Part shown: piece after piece, positions 44,322-58,200 of the stretch
Position numbering within the stretch: position 1 is the first letter of the stretch
Layout of the letters: every line of letters starts with the position of its first letter
Assembly (NCBI GenBank): GCA_000733355.1
Contig: JNVV01000013.1
Coordinates: 531,323 to 595,322, forward strand
Reading direction: 5' to 3'
Length of the DNA stretch: 64,000 nt
DNA from: Falciphora oryzae
Lineage: Eukaryota; Ascomycota; Sordariomycetes; Magnaporthales; Magnaporthaceae
The notes under the pieces: model-generated
The model's database searches: none
What the model was told of the DNA's origin: nothing
Seen by the model: only the letters and a program-made list of their open reading frames with translations
Translations under genes and position numbers: made by a program

Positions 44322-47248
44322 GGGCGCCTGATGTGCTTGTGTACGTTTATTCTCGGGTTGTCAGACTGCGGCGGCAGAGCCGTCTTGCTTTTTCTCCACT
44401 CTGCATTTACCTTCTTGCCCGAGTTGGGGGGCGCACGACAATTTTGATCGATCCCCGCAAATGCAGACGGCGATTTGATGCTGGGCGGGTTGAGCACTGG
44501 AACGGGCAGCTAAGCGACGTCAGATTTCGTTTTTGGAGGGGTCACTTAAGCTCAAGCCAAGGCCGATATGCTGCTAGCAACGCGATTTTCACGCGTGTTG
44601 GTATCCCAGCCAGTCAGGTTGCGGTGCCTGGAATTGATTGAACGTGGTGGCAGTGGGGACATGTTGGGGCGTGGAACCGAATGCTTTGGAGAAACGACGG
44701 TGGGTGTCAGAGGTAGGTGAGCATCTCTGCCCGAGATGGACAGCTACATCTACTAATTGTAGGCGAAAGACACCAATTAGCATTGTTTTTGTTACTCCCA
44801 GTCCCCGTGAGGATCCCCGAGTATCCATTCTAGACTCTACTTAACAGCTCGCGCCAATTGCGCCGCGGCGACCGGTGTGGGAGACACCAGCGTTCGTTGT
44901 TGAGACACCAGCGTCTTGATATCATCCCCTGGCTTTCTCGCCAACCTCAGATTCCCAACGCTCGGCTAGGACGCCCGTGACAGTGCCACGTGCTGGATAC
45001 CAACGTAGGTATACAAATAAGCCATCTGGGATGGATTGGCTTTGGTGTTTTATTGCTGTCTTTTTTTTTTTTTCGTCCCGTTTGTCGACGATATCTGCAG
45101 TACGCGGGAACTGATGTGAGCTTCGACCTCGATGGCAAACCATTGACCTGCTGGCCGCGAAGCTTTGTGGTTGCACGAAAATGAATCAAGTGGTTGTGAC
45201 ACCATAAACGCAGCCGCCAGCACACCGAGATGCCCGAGCCAGCGGGCGAGACACAGAAGGTGCCTCGGTATCATCCTATTATTTTACCTCATGTTTATTT
45301 TTGTCTTGGTCCTGCAAACCCTATTAGAGAATCGGCCTCGACAGGCACTAACACATAGCCAAAGGCGGCATCTGCCACCTAGCCAAGGTTGCAATATGGA
45401 GTGGTTTCCCAGGTAATTACCAGGCAGACATTCAAAGTCTGCGACAAAGCGAGCGCATACCCATGCTTGCATGGGCGTGAGCACGGAGCAAAACATTTGA
45501 GGAAAATGGTTGACAGCCGCGCACGCGAGCGGTCGGCGGAGTTGAAACGCTAAGTAATTGCCGGGGCTCCGGACGCCGCGACTGGCCAGGGCACGGCCAC
45601 GGCCACGAGGCAAGATCCATGCCGCTAAAGTTCAGCACAGTAACCCAAGATCCACCGCGCCGGGGCAGTGCAACCTGGGATCTTGGGAACACGAAGTTGG
45701 GTTCACCGTTCAGGCACTGCCGTCGTCGAGTCGAGTCGTCGCGCGAAAACGCGCCCTATGTGCAGGAAGCCCGCCTCCATGATTGCTTGAGGCAATTCGA
45801 CTGCTGCCAGGGAGCCAGGGAGTAGTCCCAGACATGCGTTATGCGAGAATATTAGCTTGCATGCACGGCATGGATCCCAATATCAATCGTGGACGGGGGG
45901 TTGGGTTGTGGTGGATTCGAACGTTAGGTTGTTGAAGGATTTGGGCCGACGATGACGATTTCAATTCCATGCAAGCGGGGGGTGGGGCGTCGGCGGGCTG
46001 CTGTTGGGTGCTCGCGAGTCCGTCGCACGGTAAAAATTGGCCCGCGACATGGATGCGCAATTGCGGCCGAGTGCTGACAGCTCGCTCCTCCCCAAAAACG
46101 CGCATAAGCAGTGCTTGCAGTGCTATCAAACGTGGTCTCGTGCGCCGCTTTACACCATAAAGCTTCATGCTGGAGAGCAGCCAAGGCCCAGCGTCTGCGG
46201 CGGCTCTTTGTGACATCCCTCCCTCTCCATCCCTCCAGCGTTCCACACCACAAGGGGGATAATACCCAGCCCGACATAGCACTCCTAACCGCGACGAACG
46301 ACTGCGGCAGCGACGACAGCGACAGCGACGGCGCATTTACTACACGCATTCCGACATCCATACGATTGCGCCCCGTCCTAGACTCGCCACGCCCCGCTTG
46401 GACCGGACCTTCGTAGGGTTGCCGACGGGCCCAAGCATCCTGTGCGCCGCATCCCTCTCGGCGCAGGCGCGCGCAGAGTTCAGCCTGTGCAGGGCTGAGA
46501 GCGACGGCGCTTGCAAGCGTCCATCCTCGGACTTGTCGGTTCGTTCGGCCACGGCCTCCGTTCTTGACCTGCTACAGTAACAAGACCATCAGACTGATTC
46601 CCGTGCGGAATCGTCCCCTCTTTTAGCTTCTGCCCCTCGATTCTATTCAGATCGGCAGCAAGGACTTCCCCCGACTGTCCCGCGCCATCCGGTCCTCTCT
46701 CGCCCCGACCTCCCACATCCCATCGTATTTGCCCCTCAGAGTGAGACAGCCAGCTGCTATTTCTAGACACGTCGACGCATTCTATCCTGCCAGCTGGTGT
46801 CCATATGATACCCTGGTCCCGCATTGGCCTTGCAGCAGCGCATCGTCATCCTCTTGCTGGGCCGAGGCAGACCCTTCTGCCCGTTTTCCGACCGACCGCC
46901 GACGGTCTTTGTGGCCATACTTCATCTCATCTGTTCGGAGTCCTTGTACCTCGGAACCCCTATACCGCCCGTGGGTTTTCCCCCGGACCATCGAGCGCTA
47001 TTAAGGACCGCCGTGCCGCTGCCTCCGAATATCGATTTCTAAACACGACATCTCCATTCACAGTCCTAGCCAAGCTAGCGCATTGTGGCACCAAGAGCCC
47101 CCAAGGCCAGCACGGTCCTGAACCATACAGATCGAGCGTCGGGCTCGTTATTCCACTGCTTCTCGTTGCCATTGCCGCTATTCTCTACGAAGCTCGCATA
47201 CCTGACGCCCAGCCCGAAGCCCCCGGTTTGCCCTACGACGTGGACACC
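44322..47248. other. Non-coding stretch between DAM1 and the Sec14-type gene
   Basis: 2.9 kb holding both promoters. A T tract lies at 45060-45073. An open frame continues upstream of the Sec14-type start to 46805, with a hydrophobic segment (SVGLVIPLLLVAIAAILYEA), but I read this as leader. No separate gene is supported. Confidence 0.45.
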
Positions 47249-49039
<1,791 letters not shown>

Positions 49040-49547
49040 ACAGTGGTTTCTTCGTGGGCGTTTTTCTTCCTTGCTGATTCTTGGGTTCCTCACTCTTGGC
49101 TCTAGAATGTGGACGTTACATGTTCTCCTCACGGGCAGGCTCGTTCTCTTTGAACAGTCTCCAAGAGGGAGATAAGGGCACTGGACAGTGGCCCTGGGGC
49201 TGTTGCATGCTGGTCTGTCCCAAGTCCAGCCCCCATCTTGACATTTACTCTTATCCCACTTTTGTCACGGGTTGCTTATATACGGCGAACAAAGATATGA
49301 CTTACATGTCAGCATCGAGCTGGGGCGGAACTATTTCTTTTTGTAGATATATATCGATCTTATGAATACCTGCTCGGCGTCAGCTGTTCACAATGAGAAA
49401 ACTTCAACCAAGCCGAAAAGGCAAATGCAAGGCACGTGGCTTCATCCCATAATCGCGTTCCGAAAAGAGTTATTTCGACTGCGCCGACTGAGATCTGACA
49501 TGGTCCCCGTAGCTTGTCGCTTTCGTTTGCCCTCTTCTTGCTTATTT
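49040..49547. other. Tail-to-tail spacer
   Basis: 508 bases between convergent genes. Nothing recognised. Confidence 0.45.
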
Positions 49548-50516
49548 TCACATCTTGGACTTCATCTCCTCGAAAGTTGCCTTGAGCTTCTCCATATCCG
49601 TGGGCTGGGCCGGCCAGGCACCTGGACCAATGCATATCCCTTCGGTGTCGTTCGGCTTTGGAATCTGCACGGAAACTTTTGCGTCAGTTACACAGAGGCC
49701 GAAAGGGCAAGCAGCTTTTTACAAGCGACAAGGGACGTAGGGAGATACCATGTGGAAATGGACCTGTTTATACGTAACAAGTGCAGGTAGTCAGCATGGG
49801 CGTGATCCTGCGAGAAGTGGGGAGAGGAAGCGACAGTTAGTAGGCGGCCAAGACACTGACATGTTCAACAACTTGATGAGCGATGGCGCCGTTGTTCTGG
49901 AGTACGTTGTAGTCCTTTGCGCCAATTGCTTGGGCGAGCTTCTTGGCGACGGGCTGGAATGGCAAGAACCCGTTAGCCAGACCCGGGCAGGTCGGGGGGC
50001 CCCTATTACCAGCCACGAAAGAGGGATAGAGTATGGGGCTGTCGGCGGCGTACCAGGATCTCGGTCAGAGAGTCGTCGGGGATATCGTGCAGCTTCACGC
50101 CGTGGAATTTTGGGATCACAAGCTGTCGGGAGCATCGAGGAATGTGGCGGGCGGTTAGCGCTCGCGTGTAAGTGTGCTTGGTATGCGGAGAGGAGGCTGA
50201 GACCAGGGCCGCACGCCGGGATCGAAGAAGGGGAGCACCGTACCGCGTGGCCCTTGCTCAGAGGGTTGATGTCGAGGAATGCAAAGACCTTGTCGCTCTC
50301 GTAGAGCTTGAACGAAGGGATGTCGCCTGCCAATGTTGGTGTTTGGTTAGCTCACATATCTCCCTGACTGGCCGAACGCTGTGTCTCCCCGACGCGGCAC
50401 AGGGCGGGGCGTGCTGGCTGAAGCTCTATTGGAGCTAGCAGCTCCACGAGAGGAAATGGTTGCAGCATACCCTTGATGATCTTGCAGAAGAGACAAGACG
50501 TCATCTTGCCGGCCAT
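49548..50516 (-). CDS. HIT family protein, HINT type
   Basis: Six exons, 50516-50471, 50326-50244, 50122-50054, 49953-49861, 49763-49749 (15 bases) and 49664-49548, total 423 bases (140 residues) with every phase consistent. The protein starts MAGKMTSCLFCKIIKGDIPS and continues YESDKVFAFLDINPLSKGHA and LVIPKFHGVKLHDIPDDS. The catalytic histidine triad is VVEHVHFHMIPKP, built from exons 4, 5 and 6. HINT proteins hydrolyse nucleoside phosphoramidates such as AMP-lysine. The fifth exon encodes only VHFHM, two His of the active-site triad. The frame is open further upstream, so a start beyond 50516 is possible. Confidence 0.92.
49749..49763 (-). other. 15-base micro-exon of the HIT gene
   Basis: It lies between a TAAACAG acceptor and a GTATCT donor and encodes VHFHM. 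Skipping it keeps the frame but removes two active-site His. Confidence 0.8.
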
Positions 50517-52194
50517 TGGGGGTTTTTCAGGGACGTGAACGGGAAAATAAGAGAACAGGGCAATCGGCGCGGGAACCGGGTTGCGCTCTATATCGTCGAG
50601 CGGAGTAGGCGCCGGCGACGGGGCTGAACTGGCACCAAGAGGGGTGCTGCGTCCGAATGGAACGATCCCAACGCCCATGTCGTCAGAGGTGGGGCCAGGT
50701 TCCAGCGTTTGTCCCCAGCGACTGTCTCACGTAAGCATGCCCGATTTCTTTGGCCACCCAGAGAGGTCAAGCCCTTATAAGGGGGGCTAGGGTACGAGTC
50801 GTTCGGAGGCAGACGGACACATTACCACTACTCTTGCCTTTTACCAGATTAGTCAAATGGTCTGCTGCATTACCTCCACTACTCAATATTTGGAACCCAC
50901 CTCTGGTACACCCAGATTCGATTTTCTCTTTTGTCACTTTTTTTTCTGCTTTTTTTTTTTTTGCTCTTTCGCATTTCGCAACTTTGATCAACCGAGCGTT
51001 TCGACGAAAGGGGAAATGAACTACGATTCTTCAAGATTGCGTACTCGATTTGTTTTCTTTTCTTTCTGCAAATGGATTCAAGCAAACAGGACCATCATTG
51101 TTTGGTGAAAGGCGACCTTGAGCAGCTGCCCCTATCACCTGCCGACTAACCTCTGCCTCCTATCAAACATGCACACTCTTCTCCCTTGTCCTCCACTCCC
51201 GTTCAGATCTCTTCACCTTCACTATGTGGTACGCAGTCGTAGCATCCTAGGGTCGCCCCACACCGGCCTCTCAGCAGCAGCTTTGCTTGTAGCGCTGATA
51301 GATCTTCATACAGCTAGCGGATCAGCCACTGTCTAGACCTCCTCGCATATCATGACAACTAAAGCCAATGGCAGCTACACCTACCTACTGTGCCTATCTA
51401 CCTAGTAGGCCGCTATTCGTATTCTACCAGACACAATGGTGTTGTTTGCGTCCCTCGCGCTCGGCATCAGAGAGATGGGAGACAATAACTACCCCTGATG
51501 TCGACTTCTGTGCGAAAGCGAGACTGAGCTTCTAGTATCGCGTCTTTGACTAGCAATGCGCAGCCCATATATTCTACGTCTTCCTTTCAGCGGAGGAACG
51601 AGCTCAAGGAGATACAGAGTTTCGTTCTTCAAACTCCCCATGGTCGTCGTCCATATTCCTCGTCCAAAATTGAGCTATTCTTTCTCTTCCCTCTTTTGAG
51701 ATCAACATTCCTCTCGAGCGAGTCAACCCGGCGTGTTGTGATTCTCTGCCCACCCAGCCGGAAGATGCCAGCCTCTCCAGCACAAACAATCTCAAGGCTG
51801 AATTCTTGCAAGAGCGTGACAAAAAGTTGGTCTTCCTTGGCTGCAGGCCAACTCGACACAATGCCTTGATCCGCCTTGGCGCCACTCAGGCAGCAACCAC
51901 AGCACCCCGCTAGCTGACGTGCCCGCCCCTCTAAGTTGGGGTGACCCCACCTGACGTGAGGAGCACGCGCAGAAGAAACGACATCATTGCCTTGGGCTTG
52001 CCCGCTGAATCACAACCGGGCTGCGGTCGCAATGCCAACAACAGCGCATTCGATCGCCTTGCCTGGAAGAAGCCATTTTCCGGGGACTTTCCCTGACTCC
52101 TAGTCGCAACCGTCCGGGGCGCGTACCAACAACCGTTCCCGATCCATCGCAGAACCATTGCATATACCCCGTCTACGCGCGCAAATCAAGAAAC
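50517..52194. promoter_or_regulatory. Divergent region between HIT and MOG1
   Basis: 1.7 kb with a T-rich tract at about 50938-50962 and TACCTACC motifs at 51383-51405. No gene is supported. Confidence 0.45.
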
Positions 52195-52881
52195 ATGTCG
52201 ACAAGCTACAAGAAGACGAGGCTGTTTGGCGGGGCCCTCAGCAGCGACATCCCGGAGCAGTTCGCTGATGTCAGGTATGCAAGTTCGACCACCCCCCCTA
52301 ACCTCCCACGCGCCTACCTTAGATCCGACTAACTTTAGATTTCCAATCTCCTCTGCAGCCAAATCCGGCAGGTGCCCGACAACCAGGAGGTCTTTATCGA
52401 CAAGGACGGCTTCACGAGCATAATCATCGAGATCACCGAGCGCGTCGGCCCCGCGGGCAGCACGCCCGAGATCGACGGCAAGGCGCTGTCCGTGCACCTC
52501 GAGGACATCGTCGGCTCCGACGTCGACAGCGTCAAGGTCTGGAACACGACCGACACCGAGTTCTCGCGCGTGAGCCCCGAGATACCCGCCTACACCCTGA
52601 TCGCGACCCAGAAGCCGCCCGTCGACCCGAGGTCGCCCGGCGGCTCCTCCGCCGCGCCGGATTTCACCGCGCTCATCCTTACGCTGCTGCGCCTCGAGCG
52701 CGAGCAGACGGACATCCTCATCACCGTCAATGTGCCCCACATCAAGGGGTCCTACAACGAGGACGAGGTTGACCTCGAGCTGGGCAAGCAGGGCAAGCTG
52801 ATTGGTGATGCCGTCGAGTACGCCGCCAGGATGTGGTCGACCTTTGACATCCATGACTGGAAAATCTTCAACGGAATTTAG
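52195..52881 (+). CDS. MOG1: Mog1, Ran-GTPase binding nuclear import factor
   Basis: Two exons, 52195-52274 and 52359-52881, give 200 residues. The intron has donor GTATGC and acceptor TGCAG. The protein opens with TRLFGGALSSDIPEQFADVS and continues IRQVPDNQEVFIDKDGFTSI, both typical of Mog1. Later come IPAYTLIATQKPP and LLRLEREQTDILITVNVPH. Mog1 binds Ran/Gsp1 in the nucleus and promotes nucleotide release during protein import. Length is normal. It is tail to tail with the SprT gene, 357 bases apart. Confidence 0.95.
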
Positions 52882-53238
52882 AGTGGTATCTGCGGGGAGG
52901 ATAGAAAGCTATTATGACGTTAACGGTATGGGTTTATGATGGCGCGTCCCGTTCTACCAAAGTCTTCTTTTCTGGCCCCGATTGGGTGTTTTCCCCAATG
53001 GCGTTCTGTATGATATTGGCTTGACTTGGACCATGGAACATACCAGGGCCTTTCCACGCATCTACGGATGCGAAATACATTCTTGGACTATGTATTTGAT
53101 TTCCCGAATTTCTATCTACTACTATCCACAATGTTCGCTACATGACCTGCTTTTGAAGGTTATGCGCAATTTTATACCTATGTGGTATTGACAAAGATGA
53201 AGGGATGTATATCCCACCGTAGACAAGCCCGTGGCGCT
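52882..53238. other. Tail-to-tail spacer
   Basis: 357 bases. Nothing recognised. Confidence 0.45.
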
Positions 53239-55289
53239 TTAACTGTCTTGTAGTTTCAACGATACCAGTCCGTCAGCAACATCATCAACGTCTTCATCCA
53301 ACGTCTCGGCCGATTTTGCCTTGCTACGTGTCTTTGTCGTCTTCTTGGTAGTCTTGGCCCACCGTTCGGCGACCAGTTTCATAACCTCCTTCTGCGGGCT
53401 ACCAGGGTTCTCTTGACGGATGAGCTTCATGTGCTCACTCATAAACTGTTGGTACTCGGAGGGTGCCTTCTTCTCTCCACCGGCCGCTGCCCCAGCCGCG
53501 GTGGCGCCTCGGGGCTTGGGTTTTATCTGGACCAGCTCGCCCTTGCAGACTCCGCAGCGGTGGCGGCGCGGGTCGACGCTCTTGGAGTGGCGCTTGTACT
53601 CAAGCGCGCACTCGGCGCACTCCCAGACGTACTTGAAGTCGATGTCGTAAGAGTGCTTGGTCGTGACGACGATGCCGCGGTCCCCAAAGGCGCGCGAGCA
53701 GGCGGCGGCCCAGGCCTTGAACTCGCGTCCGTGCGGGTTGCCCGTGACGCCGCTGACCATGAAGTTGGCCAGGTGGCAGAACTCGTGCGCCAGCACGTTG
53801 AGCAGCCGGTCCTCGCTGTCGATGACCTTCTCGGCCAGCTCGATGGACGCGTGGTGCCGGTGCGTGACCGTCTCGGTCACGGCCCCGCCGGCCGCGGCGC
53901 GGTGGCGCGTCCGCACCGTCTCGCGCCGCCAGCTCGCGCGCCCGGCCGTCGTGTTGAGCTTGTTGGTCCACTGGATCCGGACCCCGCCCGTCGACGCCGC
54001 CAGCTCCTCCAGCTTGCCCTTGGTGATGGCCCGGTCCAGCTCGCGCAGGAACTTCTCCGCCGTCTCGTGCCTGGTCGCCTCGAAGCTCTTCTTGGCTTCG
54101 CGCTGCTTGGCCCCGACCCCCTTTTCCTTCTTCTCGGGGCTCCTGGCCACGGCCTTGGCAGGGCTGGCCGATGGACCAAACAGCTTCCTGGGCGAGTGCT
54201 TGTCGTTCCACTCGTCCGTCACCTCCTGGTTCCAGAACTCATCGGTACTGGGGCCATGAGGCGTCATGGGGATTCGCGGGAGCTTCTTGCTCGGGGACAC
54301 CAGCACATTGGGCCGGGTCTTGGGCGGCGTGCTTGGTGGGGGTGTCTCCGGTCTCTTACTAGTCGGATTCTGGGTCTCCGGTGGCGGCGTTGGCTCCCTG
54401 GCATGCCATCAAGGTTATCCGCTGAGCTTAGGTATGGGCTCACCATCTACTGTTCAGGACAAACTTACAGCCGCAGGGCAGAAAGGGATCCGGCAAGGTC
54501 TTCGGGGAGACTCAGAGGCTTGGTACCGCTTCTTGATGGCTTCTCCTTTTGCTCCGCCTCCTTTGAGCTGCTGCCCCTTGGTGGCTTAGGCTGAGCGCCA
54601 TCTTGGGAATACTTGGACTTAGTGCTTGAAGATGTCGATTCAAAACCGAGTCCTGGATCTGGTGTCTTTCGCGCGCTCTTTGCTCGGTGGGTTGGCTTCT
54701 CTGCGGAGGCTTTTCGCCTTGACGGTGGGTTCTGCCATAGGTCCGGGGATGGCTCCTTCTCATTGCTCGGCCTAGGTTTGGTTCCCCTGCCGGACCGCGT
54801 GGGCTTTTGTTTCGTCGGCGGGTTGGGCTTAGAGAAGTCATCGAAGCTGTCCTCGTCAGAGCTCGAAAGCGAGAAGTACACCGAGTCGTCAACTATGGTG
54901 ACTTCTTCAACAACAGTCTCTCCTTCGGACTCCTCGTCTACCTCAACATCTCTCGCGCTGGCCGCGACCGTTCTCGGTTTCCTAGCACGGAGCCCCACGC
55001 TTGGTCCCCCGACATTCTCATGCTTCATGCCTGAACGCAAGTTGACAGCATTGTCACCCCTCTGCGAGCTAGGCTCCAGATTCTTGCCTAGAGGCCGAAG
55101 CAGGGGATTATCAACGACCTGTCCCAGCTTCCGACGCCTCACAGTGGCCTCTTTGGATGGTACTTGGGAGTCGTCTGCCTTCTGGCCCTGAGTGTTGCCT
55201 TTGGGGGTTTTAGTTGGCAGGGCTGTCTTTTGGCGCAAAAGGTCCTTTACCGAAGGGAGCTCATCTTCATCGGCCCACACGCGCGCCAT
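53239..55289 (-). CDS. SprT-like metalloprotease with HMG-box-like tail (GCNA-like)
   Basis: Two exons, 55289-54469 and 54397-53239, give 659 residues. The intron is 72 bases, GTAAGT to GCCAG, joined in phase 2. Residues 1 to about 330 are disordered, with acidic Ser/Asp patches (VYFSLSSSDEDSFDDFSK) that could bind SUMO. The SprT domain holds the zinc motif HEFCHLANFMVSG. A zinc ribbon follows, CAECALEYKRH and HRCGVCKGEL. The C-terminus is HMG-box-like (EYQQFMSEHMKLIRQENPGS). The order acidic tail, SprT, zinc ribbon, HMG is that of GCNA/ACRC proteins. By homology they help resolve DNA-protein crosslinks; here that is inference. Confidence 0.88.
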
Positions 55290-58200
55290 GGCACCCAGGG
55301 AGAGCCTGGGGATCCTATTTATCAGCGAGAAGCGAGGAATTGGGAATATAATTAACGATACTGCTGAGTATGGGTGCCGCAGATGCTACGTCATGTAGTT
55401 GACTGCTTTGAATTCAATCACACAATTATTTGCTGGCGATGCTGTTCCTAGTGCCGGCATAATGCGTGTTTCTCACGCCCAGAATCAACATGCGGTGAGT
55501 TGCTAGGAGCAACTCAGCACGCACGGTCCGGTGCGGGCGCTGACCCCACTTTGGGCCGCCTGTCCACCTAATCGGACGAATGCGGAGCCTTCAATCATGA
55601 ACCGACAGCTCGACTCCGCGCCCGCAACTTTTACGCTCAGGCGGTAAGGAATTGGAAGGACATGACAGGATCTCCAACTCGGGTAAAACATCCATCCCAA
55701 CTTTCATGGAGCAGTGACCTGAGGACGCTGGGACAGGGTTCCGATGCAGCGCAAGTAAGGCGCTGTCAAGGATCAATCAGGGTCTCCCTCTCTGGTGGGC
55801 GGGGAAGGCTTGCTCCAGCAGGATGGGTTAATCAATATTCTGTGTAGCTGTTCCTTCGCATCCTCCCGCGTGAACCAACCCAAACCGCCGCAGGGGCAGC
55901 GATGGTAGAAAACCCGGTGCCGCATTAGGTATACTAAGCCTGGTCTAAGTAGGGACTACATTACAATTGCCGGCTTCGTGGGCACTTGGGGCTTGAAGCC
56001 GCGCGTTGTGTTGGAGTGCTGGGTATCGAGTGTCTGCTATCAAAGAATAATAACATGACTTGGAGTGTTCGTTGTCATTTAGCCACCTCGCATGCCGCTA
56101 GTATATGCACGCCGGCCGTCCTGCAAGTCTAAATTAGTCTAGTGTGCAGCGACCGGCATTCCGAGAAAACTTGGATGTCCGTTGCTGGATTGCAGATCTA
56201 GCGCACCCCGTTCATGACAAAAACGATGGCACCACATTACCCCCCAAATCTGCATTCTTTCCTGTGTCTTAACCCATGTATTTTCTGTTGCCTTTGCTAT
56301 TTCCTTTCTGTGCTAGTGGACGGCGGGAATGGATGTGCTTTACCAACGCGGTCGCTTTTTTTGGGCGGGGTACACTGGAGGTTCCAACTTTTCGGCGCGG
56401 ACGAGCACACATCTCCCACGTATATCAGCCAGAAAGCTCGCACGTCCCTGGCTGCAATAGTGATGGGATAAGTTTGGGGCTTTTTGTTGCCCACGCGGCA
56501 GTCATGCGTGGCTGTCAAGCGATCATCTAAAAAAAAAAAAAAAAAAAAAAACGCACATTGGTATCAAAACGCTGTTGATCCGTTGTCGCCAGCCATTGCA
56601 ATTACCATCTTTTTGCTACTCGTTCTAGACTAATGGTTTCTTCGAAAGGCGATGGCTGATAGGGGTTGCACTTCCAATTTTGACCGAGTCGGTGCGGCAC
56701 TGCTGGCCCAGCTTGCCGTGCAGTATTGGCCCACTGCTCCAGTAAGCATGGAGGAAAAGTTTTGGCTTTTTGGACCTCTTGGTCTGCACGGTGACAGGGG
56801 TTAAAATTAGACCAGCGTCATCGATGACACCGTGATGCTTTCCAACATCAGGAGGCTGACAGGACCTGAATTGCTTGCTTCCGGGAGTGAGGAGGAACAA
56901 AAAAAGAGACTTTGAATCTCCGTGCTGTTCGTTCGTACTGTGTCCGCTCGAGGAGGAGCCGATTGGCGTGTGCTGCATGCGACCCTCCATTATCGCCCGG
57001 ACCTGGACGTTTGTATGTACCTGCATGGGCTCTGGGTAGAATTCCCGAGGGAGATTCTCGCCCTTTTTGGGGCCGCTATTGTCGTTGCCTAGAGTACCCG
57101 CGTCAGCTTAGAACCAACACAACAGCAAATGGCTGCTTGGAAATACAATTTTCACCCGTTTCTCTGCTCCCTTCACCGAAAGGCGTGGCTTGAATCCCAG
57201 AGGGAGTTGGCTAGGTCGTCAATAAACGGGGGCCCTCTGAGCCACTGTCTCGTCGTTTCACGACTCAACCGAAACGAAGTGCGCACCACTCATGACCCAC
57301 ATCCTCCCATTCCGACCTCCCCGTTGTGGTCCAGCGGTCACGCAACGACACAGTATTAATATTTAATTAAGCACTTGGTACTCTTCCAAACTTGGAAAAG
57401 ATTGCCACAGTGCCACCGAAGAATTGAACAGCACAATCCATCGCAGCGGTTCCCTATCTTTTCCCCGAGAGTCTGCGTGCTTCCTGTCCCTTTGGTGCAA
57501 GATCAGGGCCCGCGGGGTGCACAGCTCGGCGGACCACGATAGGTTACGTGGCAGCCTTGCTCCTTCCTGTGTGCCTATGTGGCTTTGGTTGGTGGAGCTG
57601 GACAGTGTGGGATTGGGCATGACTGGCGGGAGATGAAGCCGATCAAGACCGTGCAAATAAACTAGTTCGCCCATGTCCATCTGTATCGCCATCGGCCAGG
57701 TCAGTGCCAGCGAATAAACTGCAGCTTCCTGGTGGGAGGTACAACGGGACGGGAGTTCCTGGCCAGTGCTGCTTAGGACGACCTTCCAGTCTGTGCATGG
57801 GTGCTGCGATGTGAGGAGGCGAATATCTCTCTGCGTGTTACGACGGCGCAACGTGCATCCTGCATTTTTCGCCTCGTATCGAGGTTGCTGTGGTCGGTTG
57901 ATCGACTGGGCTGAGGGAACACCTGCTGGCTGCAAGGAAACACTCGTTTATTATCATCTCGAATGTTACGGTCATGGCGGCCGGGACTGTGATGCAGAGT
58001 GCCGACTGCAGCCATTCTGCATCCAGAAAACCTGCTTTTTGACTTCTTTCTTTTCGAGTGCTGTCTCGCTGCTGACCGTGCCGCCCAAGTTAATCAGAGT
58101 CCAGTTTTGCCCTGGCCGGCAACGGTACCTCGAGGGAACCGCCTTGATGCAGGCGCCAGGGGTGGAGGGTACCTAGCCTCGCTAGCCACCGAAACGGCGC

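Noticed and set aside
46805..47248. N-terminal extension of the Sec14-type protein
   Set aside because: The frame is open and includes a hydrophobic segment, but family proteins begin near MATQTLPGRPGN, so it is treated as leader with the alternative noted.
57363..57935. 190-codon minus-strand frame upstream of FKS1
   Set aside because: Biased composition, no recognisable domain and no intron signals; probably chance.
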